Source of the DNA: Cladophialophora immunda
Lineage: Eukaryota > Ascomycota > Eurotiomycetes > Chaetothyriales > Herpotrichiellaceae
Assembly: GCF_000835495.1 (NCBI RefSeq)
Contig: NW_015622544.1
Coordinates: forward strand, 4,678,855 to 4,742,854
Reading direction: 5' to 3'
Length of the DNA stretch: 64,000 nucleotides
Shown: positions 46,052 to 58,373 of the stretch, piece after piece
How positions within the stretch are numbered: the stretch's first letter is position 1
Layout: every line of letters begins with the position of its first letter
Program-made: the position numbers and the translations under genes
The notes under the pieces: generated by a model
The model's input: only the letters and a program-made list of their open reading frames with translations
Databases searched by the model: none
Told to the model about the DNA's origin: nothing

Positions 46052-47707
46052 TTATTTGCTGCCTGGTAGTGATTTCCCATCCATAAACGCCTTCAAGGCG
46101 AAGCAGATGCCCGCTATCAAGGCTGCTCGAAATGCACCTCCCGTTACACTCCCAGCCCCCAGCGTGAGCAGGTACCACATGACCCCTATCTTCCGATTGC
46201 CGTTTCGATCAAAGTCTGGCTTGAGAAGTCCCATCTTATTGAATTGGGCCAGCTTGCCAGTTCCGGCAAAAGGAGGGTATCTCACAGCCAACAAACTTTC
46301 CATCCAGCTCGGTGTATAGGTGACTGATCGTTGATGCGTAAAGCAGTCGAAGGAAGCTTTGCCGCGATAGGCTCCAGTGCCCGAGTCGCCCACACCACCG
46401 AAGGGTAAGTTCGGTATGATGCCGTGGAAGAAGCCATCGTTGATGCTCGCACCACCAGACCGTGTGCTGGCTAAGACTCTATCGGTCTCGGCCTTGGATC
46501 CAAAGGCGTACACGCCCAATGGGGTCTCATGGAGCTCATTGGCAATACTGATGGCTTGATCCAGGTTGTCGACGGGCAATATGGGGATAAGAGGGCCAAA
46601 AGACTCTTCTACCAGCAGTGAGTCCTTGGGATCTGCGACTTCGATAACAGTCGGCTCAATGAAGAGCTGGTCCGCATCCATGGTTCCGCCAATCACAATT
46701 CTGCCCGAAGTGTTATCGAGCATCTTCTTGATGCGATTGAATGAGTTGAGGTTGACTATCCTGGCGTAGTCGGCGCTCTTCTTAGCGCCCTCCGGGAAGA
46801 ATTCTTTGATAGCCGCCTTCAGCTCTGCGATCAGAGTCGGGACGACTTCCCTATCCGCCAGGATGCAGTTTTGGCTGATACAAACCTGACCTGCGTTCAT
46901 GGTCTTGGACCACAGCAGCCGTCGAGCCACCAAGCGCATATCTGCCTTCTTGGTCACAATTGCAGGATTCCGTCCACCCAACTCGAGAGCAACTGGAGTC
47001 AGATTTTTTGCCGCTGCCTGCGCAATGACCTTGGCTGTGCGGGCAGAGCCAGTAAAGAAGATTTTGTCCCACTTCTGCTCCAGCAAGGCTGAAGTTTCAG
47101 GGATCGCACCCTGAACGCAAGCATAACAGTCAGGATCAAGTGCCGTCTCGATGATTTTTTGCATGACTGCAGCACTGTTGGGCGACTGCTCGGAGGGCTT
47201 CAAAACGACAGTATTTCCTGCCGCAATGGCTCCAATCATGGGGCCAAAGGACAAATTCACGGGGAAGTTGAAGGCGCTTGAGTGGTGTTAGTTCCAGAAT
47301 GATTTTACGAGACCGATCAAGGTTGCTTACCCGATCACAAGGACCACACCTAGGGGATCCTTTCGGATTCTGGGGTTGACCAGTCGGTTCGAGAAGGCAA
47401 TGTCGGCAGGCTTCTCATCTTTCATCCATTTTTCTAGATTTTGAGTCGTGAATACGATATCATTTTGGGTCCAGTTGATCTCCCCAGTGAAGGCTTCGAA
47501 AGAGCTTTTACCCAAATCTCGCGATAGCGCCTCCAAGAGCTCTTTCTCGTGGTCCGCAATTGCCCAGTAGAGCTTGCGCAGCTGCTTGATGCGGAACTCA
47601 GCAGGACGGGTCTTCTGAGAGAAGAATGTGTTTCGCAGCCGAGAGACGATGGAAGGGATCTGCTCGACTGGCGTGCTGTTGAACGGTGGGAGTTGAACCG
47701 AAGTCAT
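46052..47707 (-). CDS. Aldehyde dehydrogenase, fatty-aldehyde (class 3) type with C-terminal membrane anchor
   Basis: NAD(P)-dependent oxidation of aldehydes, by family fatty aldehydes, to acids. Exon 1 is 47331-47707, a 54-nt intron lies at 47277-47330, exon 2 is 46052-47276; 533 residues. ATG 47707 is the first true start; the GTG five codons upstream was rejected. The splice restores LGVVLVIGAFNFPVNLSFGP. Active-site features: the Glu in PVALELGGRNPAIV (about residue 224) and the catalytic Cys in NAGQVCISQN (about residue 258). Class 3 marks include DIVFTTQNLEKWMKDEKPAD, LEFF-type spacing, ESFGPLIPILP and GGASINDGFFHG. The tail has a hydrophobic stretch (VMWYLLTLGAGSVTGGAFRA then ALIAGICFALKAF), as in membrane-bound fatty aldehyde dehydrogenases. 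It could be an Hfd1 orthologue; the substrate is inferred. Confidence 0.9.
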
Positions 47708-48474
47708 CTTGTCTGTTGTCACAATTCCCCTGTCGGAGATCTAGGCTTGTCGTTGCTGGAGAAAAAGCGCAGCGAGGGTTCGGATCTTGACAACAGTCAG
47801 GATAGAAATTTCTGTTGTCTTGGAATTCAGCGCACACGAGAAGTGAGATGTTTAGTATGCAGACGATACGCTTAAAGATGCCTCGGTTCAGCTTTCAACC
47901 AATTCGCAGTAAAAGCTGGCTTGTGTTTTCGGGTCGCAAATGGCAGAAGGGTGCTTGCGGAAACCGTCAGAGAGGTGTAGGTGTCCAATCAACAATCCCC
48001 TGAAGATGCCGCAATAGATATCGGGTCGCAATGAAAACAGAAATGCTCCGTCCCCGCCATGAAGTGACGAGTTCTCTACAAGCCCAGCTCCTTTTTTGCT
48101 TTCAGCAGTTGCGGGAACATCCCCATGCTAACCAGAACCAGCCCTAGGCACGCCTGCTAGGCCTAATGAGCCCAACGCGTGGTTCGTTGGCCTCCCAAGT
48201 CGTTGACGCATCACCGTCACATGCCTCGCTCGGGCGGCTCTGGCGGCCCCTCACTCCTCGATACCGTTGGTGCCGGTTCATCTGCTGCGAACTCTCCCTT
48301 CTCCGCAGTTTCAACAAACATCGTGCCTCATCTGCTGCGTCACAAGGTCTCTGTGCCTCTGTCCTCATTCAGCCCAACTTCATTTCATTCTGCATTCCTT
48401 GTTACTGGTTATCTTTCGTTCAACTTGCGGGGTTGCCGCTCTGTCCATCTTTTTCTCCAGACTCAAATGGCGAC
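47708..48474. promoter_or_regulatory. Divergent intergenic region
   Basis: 767 bp between the start codons of the aldehyde dehydrogenase gene (minus) and the F-box-like gene (plus). The plus frame is open upstream of 48475 but reads like 5' UTR, and the ATG at 48475 in gacATGG context is taken as the start. Confidence 0.5.
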
Positions 48475-49971
48475 ATGGCAGTGTTCTTCGATCTTGATGA
48501 CGACGACTGCTCATCTAGCAGTCGGTCGCGCTTTGACACGGGCCCATCATCCCACCAAAATCAGCTGAAACCTGCTCTCAATGGAGGCTCAGATGCAGTG
48601 AGCAAGGTTCTCGGCATCCACAACGTCCAAGTACTGTCATCGAGACCCAACAAACTGGCTGCCGCTTTGACATGCTATCCGTAGGCATTGACACATGGCT
48701 GCATGAACCCCTCTACGTACTAACCTCGTGGTCCTATTAGGATTGCCCTGTCCCTGTCCTCTCATCTAGATCTCAATGATCTGCACGCTCTAGCGGCCAC
48801 CTGTCGAAGTGTCCACAATGGCCTCTCACAGTATGCGCATCAACTCAAGTCTCAGTCCCTGCGTTGCATTCATGACGGAAGACCAGTGCTAGCAGAAGCA
48901 CTCCTGGCACAAAGAGAAAGACCGCATACTGAAGCCTCCTCTGGGAGTACAGCCCTGCATCAAAGCCCTGTGATCTCGCAGGTGCAGGCGACAGCCGAAG
49001 CTATCGCGGGAGGTTGGCCACCGCAGAATCCTGGGGGCCTCTATGCATCAGTCGGCCTTTCGAGCAAGATCAGCTCTTGTGCTCGAGATTTGGTGGCTCC
49101 ATGTCGTCGATGTGGAACGGTCGTATGCCGTAACTGTGCCGCCAAATCTCCCAGCACTGTGAGACTGAAAGATCGTTTTCGCCGACTTTGCAAGACCTGT
49201 CTCGACGCTCCGATTGAAGCGCATCTGCAAGCCATTGGCTCTGCCGACGATGCTAGCGATAGTCCCCTCTTGTCCAGTGCGAGTTCGATGCGATCGGAAC
49301 GGTCAGCTTCCAGCTCATCCACGTTGGGCACCACCGCAGACTTAGAGAATCACGAGTCAACCACCAGCTCGAACCATTCTTTGACTTCTTCCGCATTTCT
49401 CCGAGGTCCATGCACGTGCGAAACTCGTGGGGTTTATTTGTGTGCGCCCTGTGGCCAGAGTCTGCGCACGGCTGATACCACTTACAAGAGAGTATGGACC
49501 TGGCGTTCTCGGTATTCGACGCATATTGGCGACGGCTTGGGCACCGGGCTGGGGTTAGGAAACCAAGCTCAAAAATGCGGCCGCGGGGAAGATTGCCTAG
49601 AGACAAGCGGCAAAGCCATATGCTGGGTGGAGATTGATTGCTCTGAAGGTAAGGCGCATGATGCGTCGGAGGCGGACAGAAACGGCCTCAGCCGAGTAGG
49701 CACGCCAGATTCAGTTTATGGCAGCAACAAGCCAGGGTATCTCCAGCAAGAAATCGAGGGCATAGGGGGTGTGGTCAAGAAGAAGGTCAAGAAGCGTGTC
49801 AAGGTCGGGGCGGGGGTTTGGGAGTGGGAAGATGAGAGGGAAAGTGGCAAATATCTAGAGAGGGAAGCCAAAGGGACGGCACGCAGTTGGTGTGGGTGGT
49901 GTGGGCGGGTATGTCCCTCTGAACAGGACAGACGTGAGACTTGCATGGATTTGACAAGCATGGCCGTGTAG
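48475..49971 (+). CDS. F-box-like protein with several Cys clusters, function unknown
   Basis: Exon 1 is 48475-48680, a 60-nt intron lies at 48681-48740, exon 2 is 48741-49971; 478 residues. The N-terminus is acidic and Ser-rich (MAVFFDLDDDDCSSSSRSRF). After the splice, LSLSSHLDLNDLHALAATCR and SVHNGLSQYAHQ resemble an F-box (Leu-Pro-like helix, ATCR). A treble-clef-like Cys set follows: APCRRCGTVVCRNCAAKSP and RRLCKTC. A second set is CTCETRGVYLCAPCGQSLR, and a third is CGWCGRVCPSE near the end. The Lys-rich KKKVKKRVKVGAG could be a nuclear signal. If the F-box is real, it would recruit a substrate to an SCF ubiquitin ligase; this is inference from one motif. It looks like a conserved ascomycete hypothetical protein. 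Confidence 0.75.
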
Positions 49972-52039
49972 ACAGGAGGGAGATATGCTGGGCGGAGACG
50001 TTGGGGAACTCGTCATGACCTGTCGCGATGGTGGTACATGGTAACGAGGGTCTTCCGGGTACCAACACACCGCATTACGGAAAACTATATACCAAAGTAG
50101 TTAAAAAGTATCTGGTTACATGAAATGTCTCGTGTCAGGCACCGAACTAGTCAGTACCCGAGGGCAGCAGGGGGTATCAGACTAGTCCGTACCCCAGATG
50201 CAGATCTTTGGTGGACAGCCTTTTTGATAGCATTCTCCATCAAGGTGGTTGGCGGGCAATGCTAACTTAGTAGCGCTTGGATGCCCCTGCAGGAGCAACG
50301 GTCGGCTGGATGCAGCTGCAATGCGGATGGCGAAAGCCGGAATGGAATGTGGGATGGAAAGGTACAGCAACCGCTCAGAGCGATTGGTTCGCCCCCCCGT
50401 CCCAGGGAAACGTGGTTACACAAAAAGGCTAAGCAAGCGATGGAGGGGGAAAGCTCGGTCTGGGGAACATCTCCCTAGGCACAGGGCTATGGCGACGGGG
50501 CCGGTGCCGAGTCTAAGAGGTGCAACAAGGCTGAGGTTGATGAGGATGGCAGGATCAGGGATTTGGGTGAAATCAAGATCAAGATGACGGTGGAAGTCAG
50601 CATGTCGCAACTCGGCTAAAGGGGATACGAGACACTGATCAGCACCCTTGTTACTGCGCAGACGAGGACCTACCTACCTAGGGAGGCATTGTCGATCTTG
50701 TGTGTGACATGGTGCCCTGCGTGTGCCGCCCACGGCCAGCCAGACTGGACATGCCACAGAATTTGGGGGTCGGTTCAACTAGTTGCGCATCGAGGACGAG
50801 GACGAGTCTGGACAAGTCACACTGCAGGGTCTGTGGACACATTTGGCAGACATTGGACAGACACATCTGCATGCAGCTGGCTGGCACGGACTCCGAGGGG
50901 CTCCTAGGATTCCGTTCAGTCCGTCTGCAAAGGTCTCAGAGATGATAACACCAGCGGTTCGATATCCCAATTCAACTATCGCACCTGGAGACCCCCACAA
51001 GCCCCCTGGTCCACCTCCACGGTCGCTAACACAAAGGAGATAGCACCCTCGCAGGGCATTGGAGTTCACAGTCTGGCCCAAAAGCAATTCTTGCATCGAT
51101 CGCCCGCTACGAGTGAAAATTTTTCAGAGGAGGCAACCCTGACTAACCTTGCCATCGAGACCAACCGACTCCGAGACTCTGTCTAAGTTGTTGACGGGGT
51201 TCAAGAGGGGGCAAAGGGACAGAAGGAGAGGCAGACGAGCCAGACAGAGAGAGTTGTCCAGCAAGCCCGCCAGCCATAAAAATAGTTCGACCTCGTTTGT
51301 TGTGTCTACGACAGTCCACCTGACCTGCGACTGCCCACACCGCACGCAGGTGGCTTTGAAGCGTACTACTGGCGGCGGCGGCTGCTGCTTTCGTTCTTTT
51401 CACTTTCAGGTCAATTTCTCACCGGCAGGACCCAACCGCTGAGCGATCAACAGAACAAAACACCATCCCATCGTCGTCCATTCACCACTGTCGACCGCCG
51501 ACCACCACCACCACTACCACAAATCCCTCATTCGCGTCTCCTTTGTCTCGCATCCCACACCTCACACCTCACTCTTCGTCCAGCTGACCTTCCTCTCGAC
51601 GCCTTCCTTATTCTTACACACTGCTTTGCTGGTCGTGTGCTCGGAAAGAGACTGACTCGGCACAGCCGGATTCAGCGACCCTAAAAGCTCGACCCAAGAC
51701 CATCCTTAACCCCGGGCGCAGCCACCAAACCGCCTACTACCTACCACCTACAGCCCTACAAGATTTGGAGATTTCAGCGGGTCCGAGCTCTGGAAAGTCG
51801 ACATCATCGCCCCTGTCATCACCACCCAAAGCCTCCAATCTCCGTCCCTGTGGTTGCCTCCTTGTCTGCAACATCGTATTCTGTGCTGGGGAAATACCCT
51901 TGATAATCAACCGCCGGCTACCTTTTCCACAGCCCTCCTCCCACGGATTTGCACAAAACATAACGGCCTCTTGCACACTCTTTTCCTGGAAAATACTCCT
52001 CAACTCAAAAAATTACAGAGAGAGCTGAGGTCGCTGGTC
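49972..52039. promoter_or_regulatory. Long upstream region of the neutral trehalase gene
   Basis: 2.1 kb. The last 600 bases (from about 51440) are rich in C, T and A with CACC runs, as in long fungal 5' UTRs. STRE-type AGGGG/CCCCT pentamers occur, for example at 51206-51210; stress control by STREs is known for trehalase genes, but short matches are weak evidence. Small open frames (for example 51143-51403, minus) lack coding features. Confidence 0.4.
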
Positions 52040-54570
52040 ATGAGCTTGCCAAATGCGGTGCACCATCATCGTCGACGGAGTTCATCTCTCGAGCGCAGGG
52101 ATCCTTATTCCTCACCCTCTGTTTACTACGATGAGGAAGCCGTGAGACGACAACTCTTGGGGTCACGAAATAGAGCCGTCACTTCAGTCTGTCACCTTGC
52201 CCCTTTTCCCTTTCTGACCACTGCTGACCCTTTGTTGACAGTACATCAAAACCACTCGCGAAAACGCTCTCGAGGCTTTCAAGGGCAACTATCCCGCTCG
52301 GAGGACAAGTCACGGTGCGTACATGTCCCCCCCCAAACTCATTTGTGGGCACAGAACAAAAGATGGCTGATACAGTGTCGTCGCAGATGAACACCACCAA
52401 CAACACCAGGAGTTACTGGTGGACGTTGACCGCACCTTGGAGGATCTTTTGGAACGGGAAGACGTGGACAAGAACCAACAAATCACAATAGAAGATAACG
52501 GTCCCAAGGTAGGCTCAAGCCAGCCGTCGATATTGCCAGACACTGACCCCTTCACAGCACATCAACTTGGGCACATTGGCTTCTGCAGGCTACCGCTCGG
52601 CCGAAGTCCGCGGAAATTACATGATCAGCAACCTCCTACAAGAGTTAACTCTGGCTAAAGATTTGGGCAAGAAGGTGGTCAAGATACACCGCTCTCGACT
52701 GAGTGAAAACCCGGTCGATCGCCTTTCGCGCCGCATCAGGGATGAGTTTTGGAACAATCTGACCCGGTGCCTGGACGCCGCCACAATCGAAAAGGCCGGT
52801 CGCGATCCCAAAGACTGGACTGCCGATCCCAGGCCTCGCATCTATATTCCCTCTGGCTGCCCGGAGCAGTTTGAATACTACACCCAGGTTGCCAAAGACC
52901 GGCCTGACATGCGACTAGATGTGCGCTACCTTCCCGAAGGTCCCATCACTGCAGAATACGTACGGGGGCTCAATGATGCACCTGGCATTCTGGCGCTGGC
53001 TATGAAGAAAGAGATGGTCAATGGACAAGAGACACTCAAGGGGGAGCCGTTCGTTGTGCCAGGAGGACGTTTCAATGAGCTTTACGGGTGGGATAGCTAC
53101 ATGGAGTCCCTGGGTCTGCTTGAAAACGGAAGGGTCGACCTGGCCAAGTCCATGGTGCTGAACTTTACCTTCTGTATCAAACATTATGGCAAGATTTTGA
53201 ACGCCAACCGGTCTTATTACCTCACTCGATCACAACCGCCCTTCCTGACCGACATGGCCCTGAAGGTCTATGACAAAATCAAGCACGAACCGGGAGCCCT
53301 AGATTTCTTACGCCTCGCCATCCGAGCCGCCATCAAGGAATACTACAACGTGTGGATGTCGGCACCTCGTTACGATCCGGCGACTGGGCTGTCACGATAC
53401 CGGCCCGATGGCCTGGGTGTCCCACCAGAGACCGAGGCGTCTCACTTTGTGCACATACTGACACCGTATGCCAAAAAGCACGGGATGACGTTTTCGGAGT
53501 TTGTCGAAGCCTATAACAGTGAAAAGGTGCACGAGCCCGAGCTGGATGAATACTTTTTGCACGACCGTGCCGTCCGCGAATCTGGCCACGACACGTCGTA
53601 CCGGTTGGAAGGCTGTGCGGCAAACTTGGCCACAATCGATCTGAATTCGCTGTTGTACAAGTACGAAATTGACATTTCCTGGTGCATCCGACAGTATTTC
53701 AAAGATCGGTTGAGCATACCCACCGAGTTTCAGACCGACGCCAATAGAAGGGAAGGATTCGAGACGTCGGCCACGTGGGATCGACGAGCGCGAATGCGCA
53801 AGGCCCGCATTGACAAGTATATGTGGAACGAAGCCAAGGGCATGTACTTTGACTATGACACGGTCAATAGGAAGCGCACCACCTACGAGACGGCAACCAC
53901 CTTCTGGGCGATGTGGGCAGGATGTGCGTCTCCCAAACAGGCGGCTGCGCTGGTGCTCAACGCTCTGCCCAAGTTTGATTGCTTTGGAGGCCTGGTGTCA
54001 GGCACTGAGGAGAGTCGCGGAGAAGTCGGCCTTGATCGACCCAACCGGCAATGGGACTATCCGTTCGGATGGGCTCCCCAGCAGATGCTGGCATGGGGAG
54101 GCTTCATCAAGTATGGATATATTGAGGAAGCACAGCGACTGGCGTACAAGTGGCTGTACATGGTCACCAAGGCATTTGTCGACTTCAATGGGGTGGTGGT
54201 GGAGAAGTACAACGTGACTCGAGAGCTGGACCCGCACAAGGTCGAGGCCGAGTATGGCAACCAAGGCGCTGACTTCAAGGGCGTTCCCCGAGAAGGGTGA
54301 GTTTTTTTGGGGCGAGTCTGTTTTTGCCCCGCCTTGTCACTGACGGCGTTCAGGTTCGGCTGGGTCAATGCCAGCTACGTGTATGGATTGTCTTTTATCC
54401 CGATGCACATGAAGCGCGCTCTCGGCACCCTCACACCATACGAGACGTTTGCGAAGGCGACCGAAATCAAGCTCGGAGCGGGCGAGGGGACCATTCAAGA
54501 AGGATCAGACGAATCGAGGCCGGACTCGTCAGACGAGGCGGCCGTCAGTTCGAGCCTGGACTCGGTATGA
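52040..54570 (+). CDS. nth1: Neutral trehalase (GH37), cytosolic
   Basis: Hydrolyses intracellular trehalose to two glucoses, especially on recovery from stress and at spore germination. Five exons: 52040-52141, 52242-52314, 52387-52508, 52558-54296 and 54354-54570; 750 residues, the family size. Both trehalase signatures are exact: [15 protein letters not shown] and [10 protein letters not shown]. The regulatory N-terminus has PKA-type sites RRRSSS and ARRTS, and the EF-hand-like calcium loop [14 protein letters not shown], features known from yeast Nth1, where PKA phosphorylation, 14-3-3 binding and calcium activate the enzyme. There is no signal peptide, so it is not the acid (secreted) enzyme. 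The tail after the last conserved helix ([17 protein letters not shown]) is acidic and disordered. Isocitrate lyase follows on the same strand. Confidence 0.96.
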
Positions 54571-54606
54571 AGAGGAAGTAAGGTCTCAATCCTGATGCCG
54601 GCGGGA

Positions 54607-54630
54607 TTGTTTGTTTGTTTGTTTGTTTTG
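54607..54630. repeat. TTTG microsatellite
   Basis: Five to six copies of TTTG, 37 bases after the trehalase stop codon, in the presumed 3' UTR. Confidence 0.85.
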
Positions 54631-55521
54631 TGGCATTTCCGGCAAGCGAGTCGGTGGATACGATTCCCGATGCATCCTCTATTCGAGGGAATAGATTTGG
54701 GGGGCATCATGCAAAAAAGACGAGACTGTTTATGGTTAGCGAGCATGAGAGCATCGGGCCTCGAGATTGCATTCGGAGGCTCTTCTTCCATCAGTTATCC
54801 TTTGGGCAGGCGTGGTCAAGGGGAGTTTGTTTTTGCTTCAAGGCGACAGCTGAGAAGCGGGGGAAAGAGGCCAGGTGAAGAACCTGGGGAGGAATTCTTG
54901 GTATACATAGCCTTTGATATTGTTGCAGCTGCGGGAAGGAAAGAGCCACTGTAGAGGCGCCCGCCGAGCTGAAGAGTATGAGCAATTGCAAGCAGCACCA
55001 GCAGGACCAGCACCATACAGAGCATCAAAGCAGACGTTCCAGGACATTTTTCGACGAAGCCAATCGGCGTGCTGCGCTTGTACCCTGACAAGGCATCCGA
55101 GTCTTTCTCGAGCTAGCGAGCTGCGTGGATGGACTGGCAATTGCCGGGCCTGCAGCTGGGCCCTTCACGTGACATCAGTGCTGGGTCTTGTGCCTGTGTG
55201 TCGTGGAGTTTGGGCTCCTCCTGCCGAGGCACCAGATCCCATGCGTCATTATTGCATACCGGTGCCCATTGCCCACGATGCCACTCCATCATGGACTGGG
55301 ACAGCAACAAAGGAATGGCAGAAGAAGAAGAGTGAAGACGACGACCTCTGCCGCTGCAGCACACAGAGAGAGACCATCCATGCTTCTCCCCATCTCCCCA
55401 TCTCCAATCCGGGCACTCTGTCGACAAATGGCGGGTGAACGGAGTTTCTTGGTCCAACGTCATGGCCACATGCCAATCACAGCAATCCGCAAGTCTCCCC
55501 CACAAAAGGCCGATCCTGCAC

Positions 55522-55555
55522 CGACACCATCGACACCATCGACACCATCGACACC
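55522..55555. repeat. 9-bp minisatellite upstream of isocitrate lyase
   Basis: Three full copies plus a partial copy of CGACACCAT, in the promoter region of the isocitrate lyase gene. Confidence 0.85.
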
Positions 55556-56001
55556 ACCAGCTGCCCCCCATTCCACCTGCTATCGACATGCTCACTCGCT
55601 CACTCCGCGCTTTTCCTGCCCGCAGCCAATCTCTTTTCGTGCTGGCTCCCGGCCGCAAGCGGCAAAGGCTTAGCCTGCGACGCCTGGAACTCCAGGTTTT
55701 TTGCCTTCTGAATCATCGGGATCCATACACCATGGCCGAGAGGCAATGTTCGACGCTCGATGCACCAGTCGAACCACTTCCGAGCCTCGACCCCCAGCTT
55801 CCCTTGGGCCTGGCTTGTGCATTTTTTACTTAATGCTCCTGCATCGCCCTCTTTCCCTCTCGATCCTCGACCCTCCAGACCTTGGATTCCTCTGTATAAA
55901 CCCTTCCCCTCCGCTCCGTCTAAGCTTCTGGACCTCTGTGCCCTGTGTTGCATTGTCGTGACGACGACTGCTACGACTGAAGCTTGCGAGCTCTTTTCTT
56001 T

Positions 56002-57790
56002 ATGACGTCTGCCCTCAAAAAGGTTGTCGACACGTTCAAAATGTCTTCGCTCGACCAGGAAGAGCAGCTGTACCTGCAAGATGTAGAGGCCGTCAAGAAG
56101 TGGTGGACCGACTCCAGATGGCGCTATACCAAACGACCCTACACGGCCGAGCAGATTGTGCAGAAGCGAGGCACCCTCAAGATCCAGTACCCCAGCAACG
56201 ACCTCTCCAAGAAGTTGTGGAAGCTTGTTGAGCATCGTTTTGCGGTAGGCAATACCAGTCAGCTAATCCTTGACACAGACCGCAGCTAATCCAGCTTGTA
56301 CAGACCAAGACCGCTTCGGCTACCTATGGCTGTCTCGAGCCCACCATGCTGACCCAGATGAACAAGTACCTGGATACCGTCTACGTCTCTGGCTGGCAAT
56401 CGTCCTCCACCGCCTCCTCCACCGACGAGCCCTCGCCTGATCTGGCCGATTACCCCATGAACACCGTCCCCAATAAAGTCCAGCACCTGTTCATGGCCCA
56501 GCTGTTCCACGACCGCAAACAGCGAGAGGAGCGTCTCACCACCCCCAAAGACAAGCGAAGCCAGGTGGCCAACGTCGATTATCTGCGGCCCATCATTGCC
56601 GATGCAGACACCGGCCACGGAGGTCTCACAGCCGTTATGAAACTCACAAAACTCTTTGTCGAAAAAGGCGCTGCAGGCATCCACATTGAGGACCAAGCTC
56701 CGGGAACAAAGAAGTGCGGCCACATGGCGGGCAAGGTGCTCGTGCCCATCTCCGAGCACATCAACCGTCTAGTCGCCATCCGCGCCCAAGCCGACATTAT
56801 GGGCGTCGACTTGCTTGCCGTGGCTCGTACCGACTCCGAGGCCGCGACCCTCATTACCACAACCATCGACTACCGCGACCACCCATTCATTCTCGGATCC
56901 ACCAACGCTAACCTTCAGCCGCTCAATGATCTCATGGTTGCGGCCGAACAAGCCGGCAAGAACGGAGATGAACTGCAAGCCATCGAAGACAGCTGGATTG
57001 CCCAAGCTGGCATCAAGTTGTTCGACGACGCCGTGATCGACGCCATCAACGCTGGTGTCCACGTGGACAAGGCAGCTCTGATTCAGAAATACAAGACCGC
57101 CTCCAAGGGCAAATCCAACAGCGAATGCCGCGCCATTGCCAAGGGTTTGACCGGTGTGGATATCTACTGGGACTGGGACGCCCCCAGGACAAGAGAAGGG
57201 TTCTACAGGTACCAAGGTGGATGCCAATGCGCGGTGAACAGGGCGATCGCCTATGCACCGTATGCAGATATGATCTGGATGGAGAGTAAGTTGCCGGATT
57301 ACGCCCAAGCTCAGGAGTTTGCCGAGGGCGTGCACGCCGTGTGGCCGGAGCAGAAGTAAGTCACCTGAATCTCCCTTGATCTCTTCCCGGCAAAAGGCGA
57401 AAGAACTCGACTAACAGCCTTTGCTTTTCCAGACTCGCATACAACCTCTCTCCTTCCTTCAACTGGAAACGCGCCATGTCCTCCTCGGACCAAGAGACGT
57501 ACATCCAGCGTCTCGCCGAACTGGGTTACTGCTGGCAATTCATCACCCTGGCTGGCCTTCACTCTACCGCCCTCATCTCCGACACCTTCTCCAAAGCCTT
57601 TGCCCAGCGCGGCATGCGTGCTTATGGCGAACTCATCCAAGAGCCCGAGATGGAGAACAAAGTCGATGTTGTCACCCATCAAAAGTGGAGCGGCGCCAAC
57701 TACGTTGACAACATGCTCAAGATGGTCACTGGTGGAGTCAGCAGCACCAGTGCCATGGGCAAGGGCGTGACGGAGACGCAGTTCCATTGA
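56002..57790 (+). CDS. icl1: Isocitrate lyase
   Basis: Splits isocitrate to glyoxylate and succinate, the first step of the glyoxylate shunt, allowing growth on acetate and fatty acids; in fungi it is usually peroxisomal or cytosolic. Exons 56002-56244, 56304-57355 and 57433-57790; introns 59 and 77 nt; 550 residues. The catalytic signature KKCGH is present (KKCGHMAGK, Cys near residue 219). Metal and substrate blocks include [41 protein letters not shown] and FNWK. It carries the roughly 100-residue insert typical of eukaryotic enzymes. The C-terminus is TETQFH, with no SKL-type PTS1. The chosen ATG at 56002 starts [13 protein letters not shown]; another ATG 13 codons later (MSSLDQEEQ) also fits family N-termini. 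Confidence 0.96.
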
Positions 57791-58373
57791 TTTTGACCCT
57801 CTTTGTTTCGTTAATTATCTGGTTTGATTGGCAGCTCGGAAGTTGGGATGTTTGGGTATATTGATCTATCCAGCCAGCTATTATCTATCTATCCAACTGA
57901 TCCCGAGGAAGGGAAAGAGGAGGGAGATCTATTGGATCGTGTTGAGAGAGTTAACAGAGAGAACCAAAAGTGCGGGAAAAACAAAACAAAAGTCGAAACT
58001 TAGGTCTTGTTATGTGACGATGAACGATGACGGAACAAAGAACGAGGGCGACCATGATAGGGGGAGAATATTTAGCGACAGAAGGAGATTTACTTTTGCC
58101 GAATCCTGTGACTAGTATATATACTTGATATATCGTACATCTGTTCCATCTGTCAGCCATCCATGTGATTTCACTTTGCCCCTATACTTTATCCGTGTGT
58201 ATGCGTGTCTGCCTCTGCGATGCTCAGTCGCCTAGCTTGAGATGGATCTCTCGCCGGATTCCCGCCATTTTGCCCTTATGTCCCTTTCCACCAAGTCCTA
58301 TCCCGACATTCGACAATCCATTTGCGACCCCCCCCCCCCCCAAGGAGAATAACTTCCCATACGATCTCGGCAC
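57791..58373. other. Convergent intergenic region
   Basis: 583 bp between the stop codons of isocitrate lyase (plus) and the short-chain dehydrogenase (minus), presumably both 3' UTRs. It holds a run of 14 cytosines at 58328-58341. No gene seen. Confidence 0.55.
58328..58341. repeat. C homopolymer (14)
   Basis: A run of 14 C in the intergenic region about 35 bases from the dehydrogenase stop codon. Its length is prone to sequencing error. Confidence 0.8.

Larger units (their letters stand above)
54571..56001. promoter_or_regulatory. Intergenic region, trehalase 3' end and isocitrate lyase promoter
   Basis: 1.4 kb between two plus-strand genes. It holds a TTTG repeat in the trehalase 3' UTR and a 9-bp minisatellite about 450 bases before the isocitrate lyase ATG. 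Sequence from about 55840 to 56001 is CT-rich, as in a 5' UTR. No gene seen. Confidence 0.5.

Noticed and set aside
55113..55658. 181-codon minus-strand frame before isocitrate lyase
   Set aside because: Trp/Arg/Cys-rich translation of the CGACACCAT minisatellite (WCRWCRWC) and flanks; not coding.
52040..57790. Trehalase and isocitrate lyase as a co-transcribed unit
   Set aside because: 1.4 kb with its own 5' UTR-like sequence separates them; fungal genes are normally transcribed singly.
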